A stretch of DNA of 64,000 nt, taken from Actinomycetota bacterium (GTDB taxonomy: Bacteria > Actinomycetota > Thermoleophilia > Gaiellales > Gaiellaceae). The stretch is taken from assembly GCA_013816245.1 (NCBI GenBank), contig JACDEU010000005.1, forward strand, positions 1 to 64,000, written 5' to 3'. The first letter of the stretch is position 1. Each line of letters starts with the position of its first letter. The notes under the pieces were generated by a model. The model ran no database searches and was not told where the DNA came from. It worked only from the letters and a program-made list of their open reading frames with translations. The translations under genes and the position numbers were made by a program. This document shows positions 41,596 to 51,130 of this stretch, one piece after another.

Positions 41596-42899
41596 GGTGT
41601 CGCCATTTCGATCGGCTGCGGAGTCGGTGTGTTCGCGCTCTCGGGCTCACGGCGGATCCGTAGGAAGAGGACGGTCCAGAACGCGACGAACACGACCGTC
41701 GCGACGAGCACCGCGCCTGCGGCCCCGGTCGCGCCCCACGCGGCGCCGAATGCGACGACGAGCGGGACGAGCACGAGTGTCTCCACACCGTGCGCCCAGA
41801 TGCGCAGGTTCGGCCGGCCGATCGAAACGGGAAAGCTCTTCGTCCAGCCGAACACGAATTGCAGCGCGCCGGCGATCACGATCAGACGAAGCGCGTTTGT
41901 GGCACCCACGTTCTTCGACGTGAAGAACAGCCGGACGAGGTCGGGCGCGAGCCAGAGCAGCAGCGGCACGGCGACGAGCACGGCCGCAGCGGCGCCGAGC
42001 GAGTAACGGCGGACCCCCGCGAAGACGGCGCTCCGCGTGCCGCGCTCCCAGTCTCGGGTCTGTTCGGTGAGGAGCACCAGGCGAGCGGGCGCCGACAAGG
42101 CGGCGAACCCCTGGGCAGGCGCCTGCGCAACGCGGAAGTAGGCGACCTGCGGCGGGGACGACACGACACCGAGAAGCAGCGGGCTCAACGTGCTCCTGAG
42201 CGCCACCACTCCCGTCGCCACGCTCGACTGCATCACGAAGCGAACGAGCTCCGGCCGCTCGTCGCCGATCGAGACCGCATCGACGCGCGGGTTCCGCCGG
42301 AATGCAACCCACCCGGCCGCCAGCACCGCGACCGTGGCAAGCACCTGCGCGACGACGATCGCAGCGATCGTCTCCGTCAATCCGTAGCGGGTCCCGATCG
42401 CGATCGCCATCAGGCGAAGCCCCATCGAGAGAAAGAGAAAGAACGCGCGGATGTCGTAGCGGCCGCGAAGGATCAGCGCGACACCGCCGACGTTCTCCGG
42501 AGACTGCACGAGCGGCAGTGCCGCGGAGATCAGGAGCGGCGTCACGAGCCGGTCGTCGCCGAAGAGCGTCCCGGCGGCGGGCGCCAGCGCGAGCAGGCAG
42601 AGGCCGGCCAGGATCCCTCCCGCGAACTTGACCTGAAGCGCCCGGCCGAAGAGACGGCGCAGCCGCCCCCAGTCCGCCCGCTCCTGGAACCTGAACCCGT
42701 ACTTGACGAGTGCTTCCTCGATCGTCAGGTCGAGCAGCGTCTGGAAGAACCCGGTCCCAGCGATCACGATGGCGTAGAGACCGAGGACCCGGGTCGAAAA
42801 CGCATGCGCTGCGATGACCGTGCCGAAGAAGCCGAGGACTACTGAGGCGTAGATCCCAGCGGCTGCCGCCGAACGGCGCCAGAAGAGCCGCGAACGCAT
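41592..42899 (-). CDS. Wzx-like lipopolysaccharide/oligosaccharide flippase
   Basis: A 435-residue membrane protein with about 12-14 hydrophobic segments and a charged cytoplasmic loop (RFQERADWGRLRRLFGR) like O-antigen flippases. It is not closely similar to the MurJ-like protein at 20817-22319. The start at ATG 42897-42899 is chosen because TACAAT at 42910-42915 ends 10 bases upstream; ATG 42909-42911 overlaps that hexamer. It leads a seven-gene operon (flippase, two GT4, deacetylase, GNAT, two GT4) that runs to 35479, so these genes likely assemble and flip one repeat unit. Confidence 0.85.
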   Translation of the reverse strand: MRSRLFWRRSAAAAGIYASVVLGFFGTVIAAHAFSTRVLGLYAIVIAGTGFFQTLLDLTIEEALVKYGFRFQERADWGRLRRLFGRALQVKFAGGILAGLCLLALAPAAGTLFGDDRLVTPLLISAALPLVQSPENVGGVALILRGRYDIRAFFLFLSMGLRLMAIAIGTRYGLTETIAAIVVAQVLATVAVLAAGWVAFRRNPRVDAVSIGDERPELVRFVMQSSVATGVVALRSTLSPLLLGVVSSPPQVAYFRVAQAPAQGFAALSAPARLVLLTEQTRDWERGTRSAVFAGVRRYSLGAAAAVLVAVPLLLWLAPDLVRLFFTSKNVGATNALRLIVIAGALQFVFGWTKSFPVSIGRPNLRIWAHGVETLVLVPLVVAFGAAWGATGAAGAVLVATVVFVAFWTVLFLRIRREPESANTPTPQPIEMATP

Positions 42900-42909
42900 C
42901 AGGAGCACC

Positions 42910-42915
42910 ATTGTA
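42910..42915 (-). promoter_or_regulatory. -10 element TACAAT of the flippase operon
   Basis: TACAAT on the minus strand ends 10 bases before the ATG at 42897-42899, implying a leader of a few bases. It is the nearest consensus-like hexamer to any plausible start. Confidence 0.45.
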
Positions 42916-42929
42916 GGGACGGCAATACC

Positions 42930-42935
42930 TAGACT
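42930..42935 (+). promoter_or_regulatory. Leaderless-type -10 element of the ligase-like gene
   Basis: TAGACT ends 6 bases before the GTG at 42942. The divergent element for the flippase operon lies 14 bases away. Confidence 0.5.
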
Positions 42936-42941
42936 CGCCGA

Positions 42942-44246
42942 GTGCCCACGCCGGAGACACCTGCCGCGAGAGGGCGCGCGCTCGTTCTGGCGCTGGCGGT
43001 TCCTTTCCTCTTTCTGCACATCAAGTACCAACCGGGAGTACGGGTGCCTCTCGGGTCGACCCACCTGGGCATCGAGGCCTCGGATCTCGCGGTCGTCGTC
43101 GTCGCTCTCGTCGCCCTTCGAGAGGGCCTGCGCGCCGGTTTTGCGCCGCTGCGGCCGGCACTCCCGCTCTGGATTGCCTCCGTCGCGCTCGTGGTGTGGA
43201 TCCTCATTCGCTCCGACTCACTCGTGCATCTCGTGACGGCGGTGAAGTTCTCCGAATACGCGCTCCTAGCACTCTCCGCGCCGCTGCTCTTGCGGCGTCG
43301 CGCCGACTGGGAGCTCGTGGCCGCCGCGATCGTCGCCTGGAGCGTTGCCGCGACGTGCTTCGCACTGCTGCAATTCTTCGGCGCCGACATCGCCGACGCG
43401 TGGGCGGCGGGACGGCGGCAACCGTCGTTCCTCGGGCACTCCGACTTCGCCGCGCTCTCGGCGCTCGCGCTCGGTATCGGCTTTGCCGCCGTCTTACTGG
43501 CGAACAGACGCGTCGGGTGGCTTGCAGTCGCCGGCGGCGGCCTCGGGCTCATCCTCTCGGGTGCGAGCGCAGGCCTCATCGGGATCGCTGCGGGGACGAT
43601 CGCGCTGCTTTTCGCCATCTGGCGGAGACGGCCACTTGTGCTTCGTGACTTCGCTGTCAGCGGACTCGTGGTCGGAGTGGTGGCCGCCGGCGTGCTCGTC
43701 CTGCGAGCCGGGGATTTCGAAAGCTTCCTACGCTTCCTGCACGTGAAAGGGAAGGAGGCGCAGACGAGCAACATCGAGACGTACTCGCAGCACACGTTGC
43801 TCGCGTACGTCGGTTACCAAATCTGGCGTGATCATCCGGTCGTCGGCGCGGGCTGGCAGGCATCGACGAACCCGAGCGTCGTCGACCCGCAACTGCCTGC
43901 GGCCCGAAAGAAGTTCCCGGAGCTGCCGGCCCTCGCCTTTCCGACACGTGACCACGAATGGGGCGTGCAGAACGCCTACATCCAGGCCGCAGCCGACCTC
44001 GGCCTGATCGGCCTCGTGCTCTGGCTGGCCCCGTTTGCACTCGCTCTCGTGCTGGCGCTCAGGGCCAACGCCCCACCCGGAGCGGTCGCCGCCTTCACGA
44101 TTCTCGCGGCGATGGGCATCTGGGGAGCACAGGGTCTCGTGGCCGGAATCCCCCTTGATGCCATGACCTGGGTGGCCTTCGGCCTGGCCGCCACCGCAGC
44201 TGCCGAGAGGAGTCCGGTGGCCGCTCGGGGAAAATGGGACGGATGA
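42942..44246 (+). CDS. O-antigen ligase/polymerase-like membrane protein (WaaL/Wzy type)
   Basis: A 434-residue membrane protein with about eleven hydrophobic segments. A large soluble loop near 270-345 contains YSQHTLLAYVGYQIW, HPVVGAGW and DHEWGVQNAYIQ, matching the periplasmic loop of the O-antigen ligase family, where His and Arg residues act on undecaprenyl-linked chains. In a single-membrane actinobacterium it would polymerise or attach repeat units outside the cell. GTG 42942 is backed by the TAGACT hexamer. It leads a three-gene operon with an epimerase and a GT4. Confidence 0.85.
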   Translation: MPTPETPAARGRALVLALAVPFLFLHIKYQPGVRVPLGSTHLGIEASDLAVVVVALVALREGLRAGFAPLRPALPLWIASVALVVWILIRSDSLVHLVTAVKFSEYALLALSAPLLLRRRADWELVAAAIVAWSVAATCFALLQFFGADIADAWAAGRRQPSFLGHSDFAALSALALGIGFAAVLLANRRVGWLAVAGGGLGLILSGASAGLIGIAAGTIALLFAIWRRRPLVLRDFAVSGLVVGVVAAGVLVLRAGDFESFLRFLHVKGKEAQTSNIETYSQHTLLAYVGYQIWRDHPVVGAGWQASTNPSVVDPQLPAARKKFPELPALAFPTRDHEWGVQNAYIQAAADLGLIGLVLWLAPFALALVLALRANAPPGAVAAFTILAAMGIWGAQGLVAGIPLDAMTWVAFGLAATAAAERSPVAARGKWDG

Positions 44247-45172
44247 AGGCACTCGTGACCGGAGGGGCCGGTTTCATCGGCTCGAATCTCGTGAACGCGC
44301 TCGTCGAGCGTGGCGACGACGTTCGCGTGCTCGACAATTTCTCGACGGGCAACCGGGCCAATCTCGAAGGCCTCGACATCGAGGTGATCGAGGGCGAGCT
44401 CCGCTCCTACGAGCGCGTGCATGCCGCGATGCGCGGGATCGAAGTTGTGTACCACCTCGGCGCACTCGGCTCCGTGCTGCGTTCCGTCCAGGACCCGCTG
44501 ACCTCGAGCGCCGTCAACGTCGAAGGGACGCTCAACGTCCTCCTGGCCGCGCGCGACGAAGGCGTGCGGCGAGTGATCTTCTCGTCTTCGACCTCCGTGT
44601 ACGGCTTGAACCGTGAGCTTCCGACCGTCGAGACGACTCCACCCGACCCGATCTCGCCCTACGGAGTCGCGAAGCTCGCCGCCGAGCGTTACTGCGTCAG
44701 CTTCAGCCGCGTCTACGAGTCGTTCGAGACGGTCGTGCTTCGCTACTTCAACGTCTTCGGCCCGCGCCAGAGCCCGCACTCGCAGTACGCCGCGGTCGTT
44801 CCGCTCTTCATCGCTGCGATCGACCAGGGAGAACCGATCACCATCCACGGGGACGGTGAGCAGTCCCGTGACTTCACCTACGTCGCGAACGTCGTCGATG
44901 CCACGATCAGCGCAGCGGACGCGGCAGGGGCAAGCGGACGCGTCTTCAACGTCGCGGCCGGAGCGCCCGCGAGCGTGAACCACGTCGCCGAGACGATCGG
45001 CGCCCTGCTCGGAAAGCCGGTGGAAAAGCGCTTCGAGCCGCCCCGGCCGGGAGACATCCGCGACTCCTGGGGAGACATCTCCGCCGCACGGGAGCTACTC
45101 GGATACGAGCCGCGGGTCGCCCTCGCCGCCGGGCTGGAGCTCACGGCCGAGGCCATCGTTGCCCCGGTCTGA
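44243..45172 (+). CDS. NAD-dependent nucleotide-sugar epimerase (GalE/WbpP-like)
   Basis: A 309-residue extended SDR: TGGAGFIGSN at 7-16, SSSTSVYG near 115 and YGVAK with the catalytic Tyr and Lys at about 142-146. The substrate is probably a UDP-hexose or UDP-HexNAc whose C4 is inverted. The ATG at 44243-44245 overlaps the ligase stop (ATGA); the ATG three codons upstream is less likely. It makes donor sugar for the glycan of this operon. Confidence 0.88.
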   Translation: MKALVTGGAGFIGSNLVNALVERGDDVRVLDNFSTGNRANLEGLDIEVIEGELRSYERVHAAMRGIEVVYHLGALGSVLRSVQDPLTSSAVNVEGTLNVLLAARDEGVRRVIFSSSTSVYGLNRELPTVETTPPDPISPYGVAKLAAERYCVSFSRVYESFETVVLRYFNVFGPRQSPHSQYAAVVPLFIAAIDQGEPITIHGDGEQSRDFTYVANVVDATISAADAAGASGRVFNVAAGAPASVNHVAETIGALLGKPVEKRFEPPRPGDIRDSWGDISAARELLGYEPRVALAAGLELTAEAIVAPV

Positions 45173-46358
45173 GCAACCCGTAAAGATCCTGCGCGTCATC
45201 GCCCGGCTCAACATGGGCGGGCCGGCGCTGCACGTCGCCTATCTCACGGAGGGATTGCGGAAGCGTGGCTACGAGACGACACTCGTGGCCGGCTCGCTTG
45301 CGCGCGGCGAGGACTCGATGTCCTTCGTCGCCGACGCGCACGGCGTCGAGATCGCCCACATCGATGAGCTCGGCCGCGAGATCTCTCCGCTCAAGGATCT
45401 CGTCGCGACGATCCGCCTCGCGCGACTGATCCGGAAGGAGCGGCCGCAGATCCTGCACACGCACACCGCGAAGGCCGGGACCGTCGGCCGCGTGGCGGCG
45501 CTGCTCGCCGGCTCGCGACGACCGCCGATCGTCGTCCACACCTTCCACGGCCACGTCCTCCGCGGCTACTTCGGCCCTGTTCGCTCGCTGCTCTTCCGGC
45601 TGCTCGAGCGCTGGCTCGCCTCCCGCACGACGGCTTTGATCGCAGTGAGCCCGCAAGTGCGTGACGATCTGGTCGCCCTGGGCGTCGCGCCGCCCGAACG
45701 CTTCGTGGTGATCCGACTCGGCATCGAGCTCGGCGAACGCGTCTCGGGCGAGCAGAACGGTCGTGCCGAAAGCCGTCGCTACCTCGGCATCCCGGACGAC
45801 CGGTTCGCCGTCGGCTGGATCGGCCGGATGACCGCGGTGAAACGCACCGACGACGTCCTGCTCGCGTTCAAGCGGCTGCGGGACAACGGTGTCGACGCGA
45901 TGCTCTGCATGGTCGGAGACGGACCGGACCGAGCCCAGCTCGAGCGTCGTGCCCACGAGCTCGGGATCATGCGCCAGGTTCTCTTCCTCGGTTACCAGGA
46001 AGAGGTTGCGTCCTTCTATGCAGCCTTCGACACGCTCGTGCTGCCGTCGAGCAACGAAGGAACACCGGTCAGCGCGATCGAAGCGCTCGCGGCCGGACGG
46101 CCTGTCGTAGCCACCCGCGTGGGCGGAGTTCCGGACGTGGTGCGTGACGGTGAGGACGGTTTCCTCGTCGAGGCCGGCGAGACGGACGACCTGGCCGACC
46201 GGCTCGAGCGGCTCGCACGCGATCCCGAGCTTCGCGAGCGGATGGGCCGCCAGGGACGCGAGCGAGTGCTACCGCGCTACGCGGTCGAGCGCCTCGTCGA
46301 GGACGTCGACGAGCTCTATCGGTCGCTGCTCAGTGCGGCAGCCGTGCGAAGACGCTGA
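45159..46358 (+). CDS. GT4 glycosyltransferase
   Basis: A 399-residue GT-B enzyme. It opens RVIARLNMGGPALHVAYL, has HTHTAKAGTVGR near 103 and the donor motif SSNEGTPVSAIEALAAG near 295. The best start is TTG 45159, which overlaps the epimerase end by 14 bases; the first residues before KILRVIARLN are poorly conserved in such proteins. Its opening resembles transferases that add the second sugar to undecaprenyl-linked cores. The last 29 bases overlap the converging glycosidase gene. Confidence 0.9.
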   Translation: MPRSEQPVKILRVIARLNMGGPALHVAYLTEGLRKRGYETTLVAGSLARGEDSMSFVADAHGVEIAHIDELGREISPLKDLVATIRLARLIRKERPQILHTHTAKAGTVGRVAALLAGSRRPPIVVHTFHGHVLRGYFGPVRSLLFRLLERWLASRTTALIAVSPQVRDDLVALGVAPPERFVVIRLGIELGERVSGEQNGRAESRRYLGIPDDRFAVGWIGRMTAVKRTDDVLLAFKRLRDNGVDAMLCMVGDGPDRAQLERRAHELGIMRQVLFLGYQEEVASFYAAFDTLVLPSSNEGTPVSAIEALAAGRPVVATRVGGVPDVVRDGEDGFLVEAGETDDLADRLERLARDPELRERMGRQGRERVLPRYAVERLVEDVDELYRSLLSAAAVRRR

Positions 46359-47451
46359 ACGCGGGCTTCTTCTTGCCGGCCGCGGTTAGGAAACCGGATT
46401 GCCAGCCGATGCCTATGTTGGTGTCGTCGCGCAACATGAACCACACCATCATGTCGATGCGCGGGTTTGCCCGGGCGATCGCGTAGGACTGGCGCACGTA
46501 CGCCGCCTGACGGGCGAACGACACGCCGAAGGTTCGATCGGGCGGTGTCTGCCAGGCGTACTCCGTGATCCAGATTCGCTTCTTCCCCCAGAGCTTGTTC
46601 ACCTGAGCGATGAGCGTGTTGATGTTCCCGAGCTCGACCGCCGAGCCACCGGGACGAGACGCCGGCGTCTCGCTTGGCCGGCTGTAGTACGGGTGGTGCG
46701 CGTACGCGTCCAGGCTCCTCAGCCCGGCGCGACGGGCGAGCTTCATGAACGCGACGGGTGACACCGACGGACGGCTCGACCGCGGCGCGTTGTTACCCCG
46801 CGGGCCGGTCCCTCCGCAGGCGACCTTCTCGCCCATGAAGTTCGTGAAGTGAACGCCCTGCCAGATCGCCGTGCAGATGCGCGCGTACGACCGTGGGCTG
46901 ACGAACCTGCCGCCGACGGACTGCTGCAGCCAGTTCGGATTGTTCGGCTCGTTCCAGGCCAGCCAGTACTTCACGGCCGGCAGGTAGACCTCGTCGAACT
47001 GATCCGTATTCGGGAGGTAGTGCCCGCTGTAACGCGTGGCTGCGGCGTACGCGAAGTTGCGGAGATCCGTGTAGTTGGTCGGCGGAATGTTGCGGGCCCC
47101 GCCTCCGTTCGCCCACGACGGCGTGAACAGGATCGTAAGCAGGACCTGCATGCCGTACTGACCCGCATATTTGATCGCGCGGTCGTAGAGTCGCCAGTCG
47201 TACGCCGGATCGGCCGGATCCTGCGGATGCGCCGGCCGCTTGTCGGCCACGTCGTTCCAATTCAGGTTGATGCGCACGATCTGCGTGCGCAGCTGCTTCA
47301 GGGTCGTGAAGGTGAAGGCGGGATTGCCGCGCAGCGTCATCGCGTCGTCCTGGATCCCGACGAGCATGTGCGCCTTCGCCTGCGCCGCGGGCACGGCGAG
47401 ACCCGCAGCGACGAGAACGATCGCCGCCGCGACCCCGATACGCCTACGCAA
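46330..47451 (-). CDS. Secreted glycoside hydrolase-like TIM-barrel protein
   Basis: A 373-residue protein with a signal peptide (about 1-25, ending AAQAKA). The barrel carries WNEPNN near 168, whose Glu would be the acid/base, and WITEYAWQT near 300, whose Glu would be the nucleophile, the two-strand arrangement of clan GH-A enzymes such as GH5 and GH39. It probably trims a surface or environmental glycan outside the cell. The TTG start at 47449-47451 overlaps the end of the UDP-xylose synthase gene by 8 bases, so synthesis of a sugar donor and a secreted glycosidase are linked. Confidence 0.78.
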   Translation of the reverse strand: MRRRIGVAAAIVLVAAGLAVPAAQAKAHMLVGIQDDAMTLRGNPAFTFTTLKQLRTQIVRINLNWNDVADKRPAHPQDPADPAYDWRLYDRAIKYAGQYGMQVLLTILFTPSWANGGGARNIPPTNYTDLRNFAYAAATRYSGHYLPNTDQFDEVYLPAVKYWLAWNEPNNPNWLQQSVGGRFVSPRSYARICTAIWQGVHFTNFMGEKVACGGTGPRGNNAPRSSRPSVSPVAFMKLARRAGLRSLDAYAHHPYYSRPSETPASRPGGSAVELGNINTLIAQVNKLWGKKRIWITEYAWQTPPDRTFGVSFARQAAYVRQSYAIARANPRIDMMVWFMLRDDTNIGIGWQSGFLTAAGKKKPAFSVFARLPH

Positions 47452-48382
47452 CGACCGGCTCCCGTCCGAAACTCGGCAGCATGCGGCGCAGGCCCTCTTC
47501 GAGCTGAACCTGCGGCTCCCAACCGAGCAGCTGGCGCGCGCGGGTGATGTCCGGCTGCCGGACCTGCGGGTCGTCGACGGGCAAAGCTTCGTAGACCAAC
47601 TCGCTCTTCGAGCCGGTGATGCGGAGAACGACTTCGGCCAATTCGTTGAGCGTGAACTCAGCGGGATTGCCGAGGTTCACGGGGAGATGCTCGCCCGACT
47701 CCGCCAGCGCGACGAGCCCGCGGATGAGGTCGTCGACGTAGCAGAAGCTCCGGGTCTGGGTGCCGTCTCCGAACACAGTGAGAGGCTTGCCCTCCAGAGC
47801 CTGTCTCACAAACGTCGGAACCGCGCGCCCGTCACTGGGGCGCATGCGGGGCCCGTAGGTGTTGAAGATCCTGACGATCGACGTGTCCACGCCCTGCTGG
47901 CTGTGGTACGCCATCGTCATCGCCTCCGCGTAGCGCTTTGCTTCGTCGTAGACGCCGCGGGGCCCAATCGGGTTGACGTTCCCCCAGTAGGTCTCCGGCT
48001 GGGGATGCACCTGCGGGTCGCCGTAGACCTCGCTGGTGGAGGCGAGCAGGAAGCGGGCGCGCTTGAACTTCGCGAGCCCGAGCGCGTTGTGCGTGCCGTA
48101 GGACCCGACCTTGAGCGAGTGCAGCGGCATCCGCAGGTAATCGATCGGACTGGCGAGCGCGGCAAGGTGATAGACGATGTCGACGGGCTCATCGATGCTC
48201 AGGTGCCGCGTCACGTCCTGGTTGATGAAGAGAAACTCGTCCCCTCTCAGGTGCTCCACGTTCTGGAGCGACCCCGTGTCCAGGTTGTCGATGCAAATCA
48301 CGCGATACCCCTTGGAAACGAGGTGATCGCAGAGATGGGAGCCGAGGAAACCAGCCCCGCCTGTCACGACGGCCGTAGGCAT
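47444..48382 (-). CDS. UDP-glucuronate decarboxylase (UDP-xylose synthase)
   Basis: A 312-residue SDR enzyme that converts UDP-glucuronate to UDP-xylose. Features are [10 protein letters not shown] at 7-16, STSEVYGDP near 115 with the catalytic Glu, [13 protein letters not shown] after it and YDEAKRYAE with the catalytic Tyr/Lys pair. The [13 protein letters not shown] stretch is diagnostic for this family. The ATG at 48380-48382 follows TAGCAT by 7 bases. No UDP-glucose dehydrogenase is seen in the window, so UDP-glucuronate must be made elsewhere. Confidence 0.9.
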   Translation of the reverse strand: MPTAVVTGGAGFLGSHLCDHLVSKGYRVICIDNLDTGSLQNVEHLRGDEFLFINQDVTRHLSIDEPVDIVYHLAALASPIDYLRMPLHSLKVGSYGTHNALGLAKFKRARFLLASTSEVYGDPQVHPQPETYWGNVNPIGPRGVYDEAKRYAEAMTMAYHSQQGVDTSIVRIFNTYGPRMRPSDGRAVPTFVRQALEGKPLTVFGDGTQTRSFCYVDDLIRGLVALAESGEHLPVNLGNPAEFTLNELAEVVLRITGSKSELVYEALPVDDPQVRQPDITRARQLLGWEPQVQLEEGLRRMLPSFGREPVVA

Positions 48383-48389
48383 CGGCGGG

Positions 48390-48395
48390 ATGCTA
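48390..48395 (-). promoter_or_regulatory. Leaderless-type -10 element of the UDP-xylose synthase gene
   Basis: TAGCAT on the minus strand ends 7 bases before the ATG. The 68-base gap to the next gene upstream (48383-48450) holds no other clear signal. Confidence 0.5.
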
Positions 48396-48450
48396 CCGGG
48401 GCATCCGGACCTGGGCGCCAGGCTTTACCGCGGCTTTACAGAAGGTGAAT

Positions 48451-49392
48451 TCACCGCAGATCCTTGTTCGACTCCATGTCGAACCACATCGCGAAGAGCG
48501 TGAACTGTGAGCCGAAGATCAGCAGCAGGGCGACGAGCACGACCGTTCCCACCGAGACGGCGTTGCCCATGATCCGAAGCACGACCTCCGCGATCCCGAG
48601 GCCGAGGCCGAGCAGGGTCATCAGGAACCCGAACGCATAGAAGAAGACGAGCGGGTGGAAGTCGCGGATCACGTACTTCTCCTTCATCCGCCAGAAGAAG
48701 CCCTTGACGAGCAGCCACGAAATGCGCGGGATGACCTTGCGGATCTTGATCCCTGACTGCTCGCCGACGCCGTAGACCGGCCGCGAGGGGATGTCGCGCA
48801 CGCGTGCGTTCCACACGTTCAGGTGAACGAGCATGTCGTTCGGCATCCCGTAGCCGGGATAGATGCGGTCGAGATCGAGTTGCTCGAGCATCTCCTTGCT
48901 TGCGGCCGTGTAGCCAGACTGCGAGTCGGCGACGTGCCAGTAGCCCGACGCGACCTTCGTCAGCAGCGACAGCACGGCGTTGCCAAGATAGCGCGAGCGG
49001 GGGATCACGCGCCACGCTTCGCCGGAGATGAGGCGGTTCGCCTTCGCGTAGTCCAGCTCACCGCGAACCACCGGCAGTGCGATCTTCTGCAGGTCGGCCG
49101 GGTCCATCTGATTGTCGGCCGCCATCACGCACGACACGTCGATGCCCTCGGCGAGCGCTCGCTGGTAGCCGGTGATGATGGCGGCGCCGACTCCCGAGTT
49201 GCGGGCGTGTGCCACGACCTCGACACGGGGATCGCCCGCCGCGCATGCGGCGGCGGCGGTGCCGTCCCTCGAGGCGTCGTCGACGACGAAGATCCGGTCG
49301 ACGAAGGCGGGAACACCCTTGATCGTCGTGGCCACGAGCGCCTCTTCGTCGTAGGCGGGCACGACCACCGCCACCGTCTTGCCTTCGAGCAT
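48451..49392 (-). CDS. GT2 polyprenyl-phosphate sugar synthase-like glycosyltransferase with C-terminal membrane helices
   Basis: A 313-residue GT-A enzyme: PAYDEEALVATTI, VVDDASRDGT and CVMAADNQMDP, the donor/metal region in which the DxD is modified. Two strong hydrophobic helices lie near 235-255 and 270-295. The layout resembles dolichol-phosphate-mannose or GtrB-type synthases that make an undecaprenyl-phosphate sugar. The ATG at 49390-49392 shares one base with the Wzz-like stop (TGATG). It is last in a six-gene operon. Confidence 0.85.
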   Translation of the reverse strand: MLEGKTVAVVVPAYDEEALVATTIKGVPAFVDRIFVVDDASRDGTAAAACAAGDPRVEVVAHARNSGVGAAIITGYQRALAEGIDVSCVMAADNQMDPADLQKIALPVVRGELDYAKANRLISGEAWRVIPRSRYLGNAVLSLLTKVASGYWHVADSQSGYTAASKEMLEQLDLDRIYPGYGMPNDMLVHLNVWNARVRDIPSRPVYGVGEQSGIKIRKVIPRISWLLVKGFFWRMKEKYVIRDFHPLVFFYAFGFLMTLLGLGLGIAEVVLRIMGNAVSVGTVVLVALLLIFGSQFTLFAMWFDMESNKDLR

Positions 49393-50216
49393 CAGCGGGC
49401 GCGGTGGCGGACGACCGGCTCCCACAGCAACGCTGCGAGGAATCCGACCAGCAGCCCGAGGAACCCGGCGACGACCACGGCGTTCCGGCGGCTCCGCGCC
49501 GTCGTCTTCACCGCCGCAGCGCGGGTGAGCACCTTGGGACGCTCGACCTCCTGCGCCTGGATCAGCAACTGCTTCGCCTGCAGCTGGTCGTCGAGGACAT
49601 CACCGAGATGAAGGGCGAACACCGCTTTCGACGTCGGATCCGCTGCGCCGCGCTCCTGGCGCTGAATCGCGTCGATCTGGTGCTGATCCGCGTTGATGCG
49701 CTCCTGCAGGCCGGCGATCTTCTTGTCAGCGAACCCAGACAGCCGCTGCACGACGATCTGCGCGAGCGTGTTCGCAGCCACCTGCGCCTTGCGCCGCGTC
49801 GGTCCCTGGACGATGAGGCGCACGAGCGGGTTCGCCGTGACACGGAGCGTGCTCGCCCCCGCACCCGTCGAGATGCTCTTCGTCGAGACGTTGCCCTGCA
49901 GGTCGCTCGCACGCATGCCGGCCTTCGCCGCAGCCTGAGCGATCGAGTCCTGCGCGCGCGCGATCGTGCCGACCGTGGCCGGATTCGCCTGCGGGCCCTG
50001 CAGCAGGTTCCCGCCGATGATGCTGTACGACGCGCCGAGGTAGACCGTCGAGCTCGCATTCCAGACCTGCTTGCCGCCGAGCGAGATCAGGTACCCGACG
50101 ATGACGCCCACCACGAGCCCGAGCAGGGGAAGCCACCAGCGCGCGACGATCGCGCTCCAGTAGCGGCCGAGATCGACTTCCTGCTCGGCGTCGGGATCGA
50201 CGTCACGCGTGCTCAA
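49392..50216 (-). CDS. Wzz-like polysaccharide chain-length/co-polymerase protein
   Basis: A 274-residue membrane protein with a helix at about 28-47 and another at about 243-263, enclosing an outer region with coiled-coil stretches (AGLQERINADQHQIDAIQRQ). This is the layout of Wzz and of the CpsC/CapA membrane part of actinobacterial co-polymerases. There is no P-loop kinase domain after the second helix, so it is not a full BY-kinase. It should set chain length together with the Wzy/ligase-like protein. Both ends overlap neighbouring genes. Confidence 0.85.
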   Translation of the reverse strand: MSTRDVDPDAEQEVDLGRYWSAIVARWWLPLLGLVVGVIVGYLISLGGKQVWNASSTVYLGASYSIIGGNLLQGPQANPATVGTIARAQDSIAQAAAKAGMRASDLQGNVSTKSISTGAGASTLRVTANPLVRLIVQGPTRRKAQVAANTLAQIVVQRLSGFADKKIAGLQERINADQHQIDAIQRQERGAADPTSKAVFALHLGDVLDDQLQAKQLLIQAQEVERPKVLTRAAAVKTTARSRRNAVVVAGFLGLLVGFLAALLWEPVVRHRAR

Positions 50217-51130
50217 GGCGCGGCGACTCTAGCTGAGGCCCAATCCCACTGGGCCTGCAAACCGTCCTCGAGGGAAGTGGTCGCGCGCCAGCCGAGGTCT
50301 TGTTCGATCCTCGTCGCGTCGGCGGAGGTGCGTCTCACGTCGCCGGCCGCTGCAGGGCGCTCGACAAGATCCAACGTGCGCCCCGACACTCGTTCGAGCG
50401 TCGCGATCACGTCGCGCATCGTCGCCTCCTCTCCACCACCGACGTTGTAGACGGCGCCCGCGACACCCTTCTGCATCGCGGCGACGGTCGCGTCCACTCC
50501 GTCCGCGACGTACGTGAACGAGCGCGACTGCAGGCCGTCGCTGTACAGCTCGAAGGAAGCTCGACGTGCGAGCGCGTCGACGATGCGGGCAAGTGCCATG
50601 TCCGGCCGCTGGCGCGGACCGTAGAACGTGAAGTAGCGAAGCACGACGACGTCCAGTCCGAAGCCCTGCGCGTACGCATACGCGAGCTGCTCGCAACCGA
50701 GCTTCGTGATCCCGTACGGAGAGATCGGGCGCGGCTCCGCATCCTCGGACGTGGGATACGACTCGGCGTCGCCGTAGATCGAAGACGACGACGCGAAGAC
50801 GACGCGCACACCTGCCGCTGCTGCCGCTTCGAACACACGCCGGCTCGCGAGCAGGTTTCTACGCACGTACTCCTCGAAGACGTCACCGAAGCTCCGCACG
50901 CCCGGCTGGCCTGCGAGATGGAAGACACCGTCGACACCGTCGAGCTCCAGGTCCGTCTCGGCGAGGTCGATGGGCGCGACGTCGAGCTTCGCTGCGTTCT
51001 CCTCCTTCAGCGCAGGGTCGTAGTAGTCCGTGAAGCAGTCGACGCCGGCCACTTCGTGTCCTGACTCGACGAGTCGCTCCGCGAGCTGCGAGCCGATGAA
51101 CCCGGCCGCGCCGGTGACGACGTACTTCAT
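50213..51130 (-). CDS. NAD-dependent nucleotide-sugar epimerase
   Basis: A 305-residue extended SDR: VTGAAGFIGSQ at 5-15, SSSSIYGDAESYP near 113 and YGITK with the catalytic Tyr/Lys near 140. The early CFTDYYDPALKEEN loop recalls UDP-glucuronate 4-epimerases, so a C4 epimerase for an acidic or neutral UDP-sugar is likely. The ATG at 51128-51130 overlaps the ATP-grasp stop by four bases. Confidence 0.88.
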   Translation of the reverse strand: MKYVVTGAAGFIGSQLAERLVESGHEVAGVDCFTDYYDPALKEENAAKLDVAPIDLAETDLELDGVDGVFHLAGQPGVRSFGDVFEEYVRRNLLASRRVFEAAAAAGVRVVFASSSSIYGDAESYPTSEDAEPRPISPYGITKLGCEQLAYAYAQGFGLDVVVLRYFTFYGPRQRPDMALARIVDALARRASFELYSDGLQSRSFTYVADGVDATVAAMQKGVAGAVYNVGGGEEATMRDVIATLERVSGRTLDLVERPAAAGDVRRTSADATRIEQDLGWRATTSLEDGLQAQWDWASARVAAP

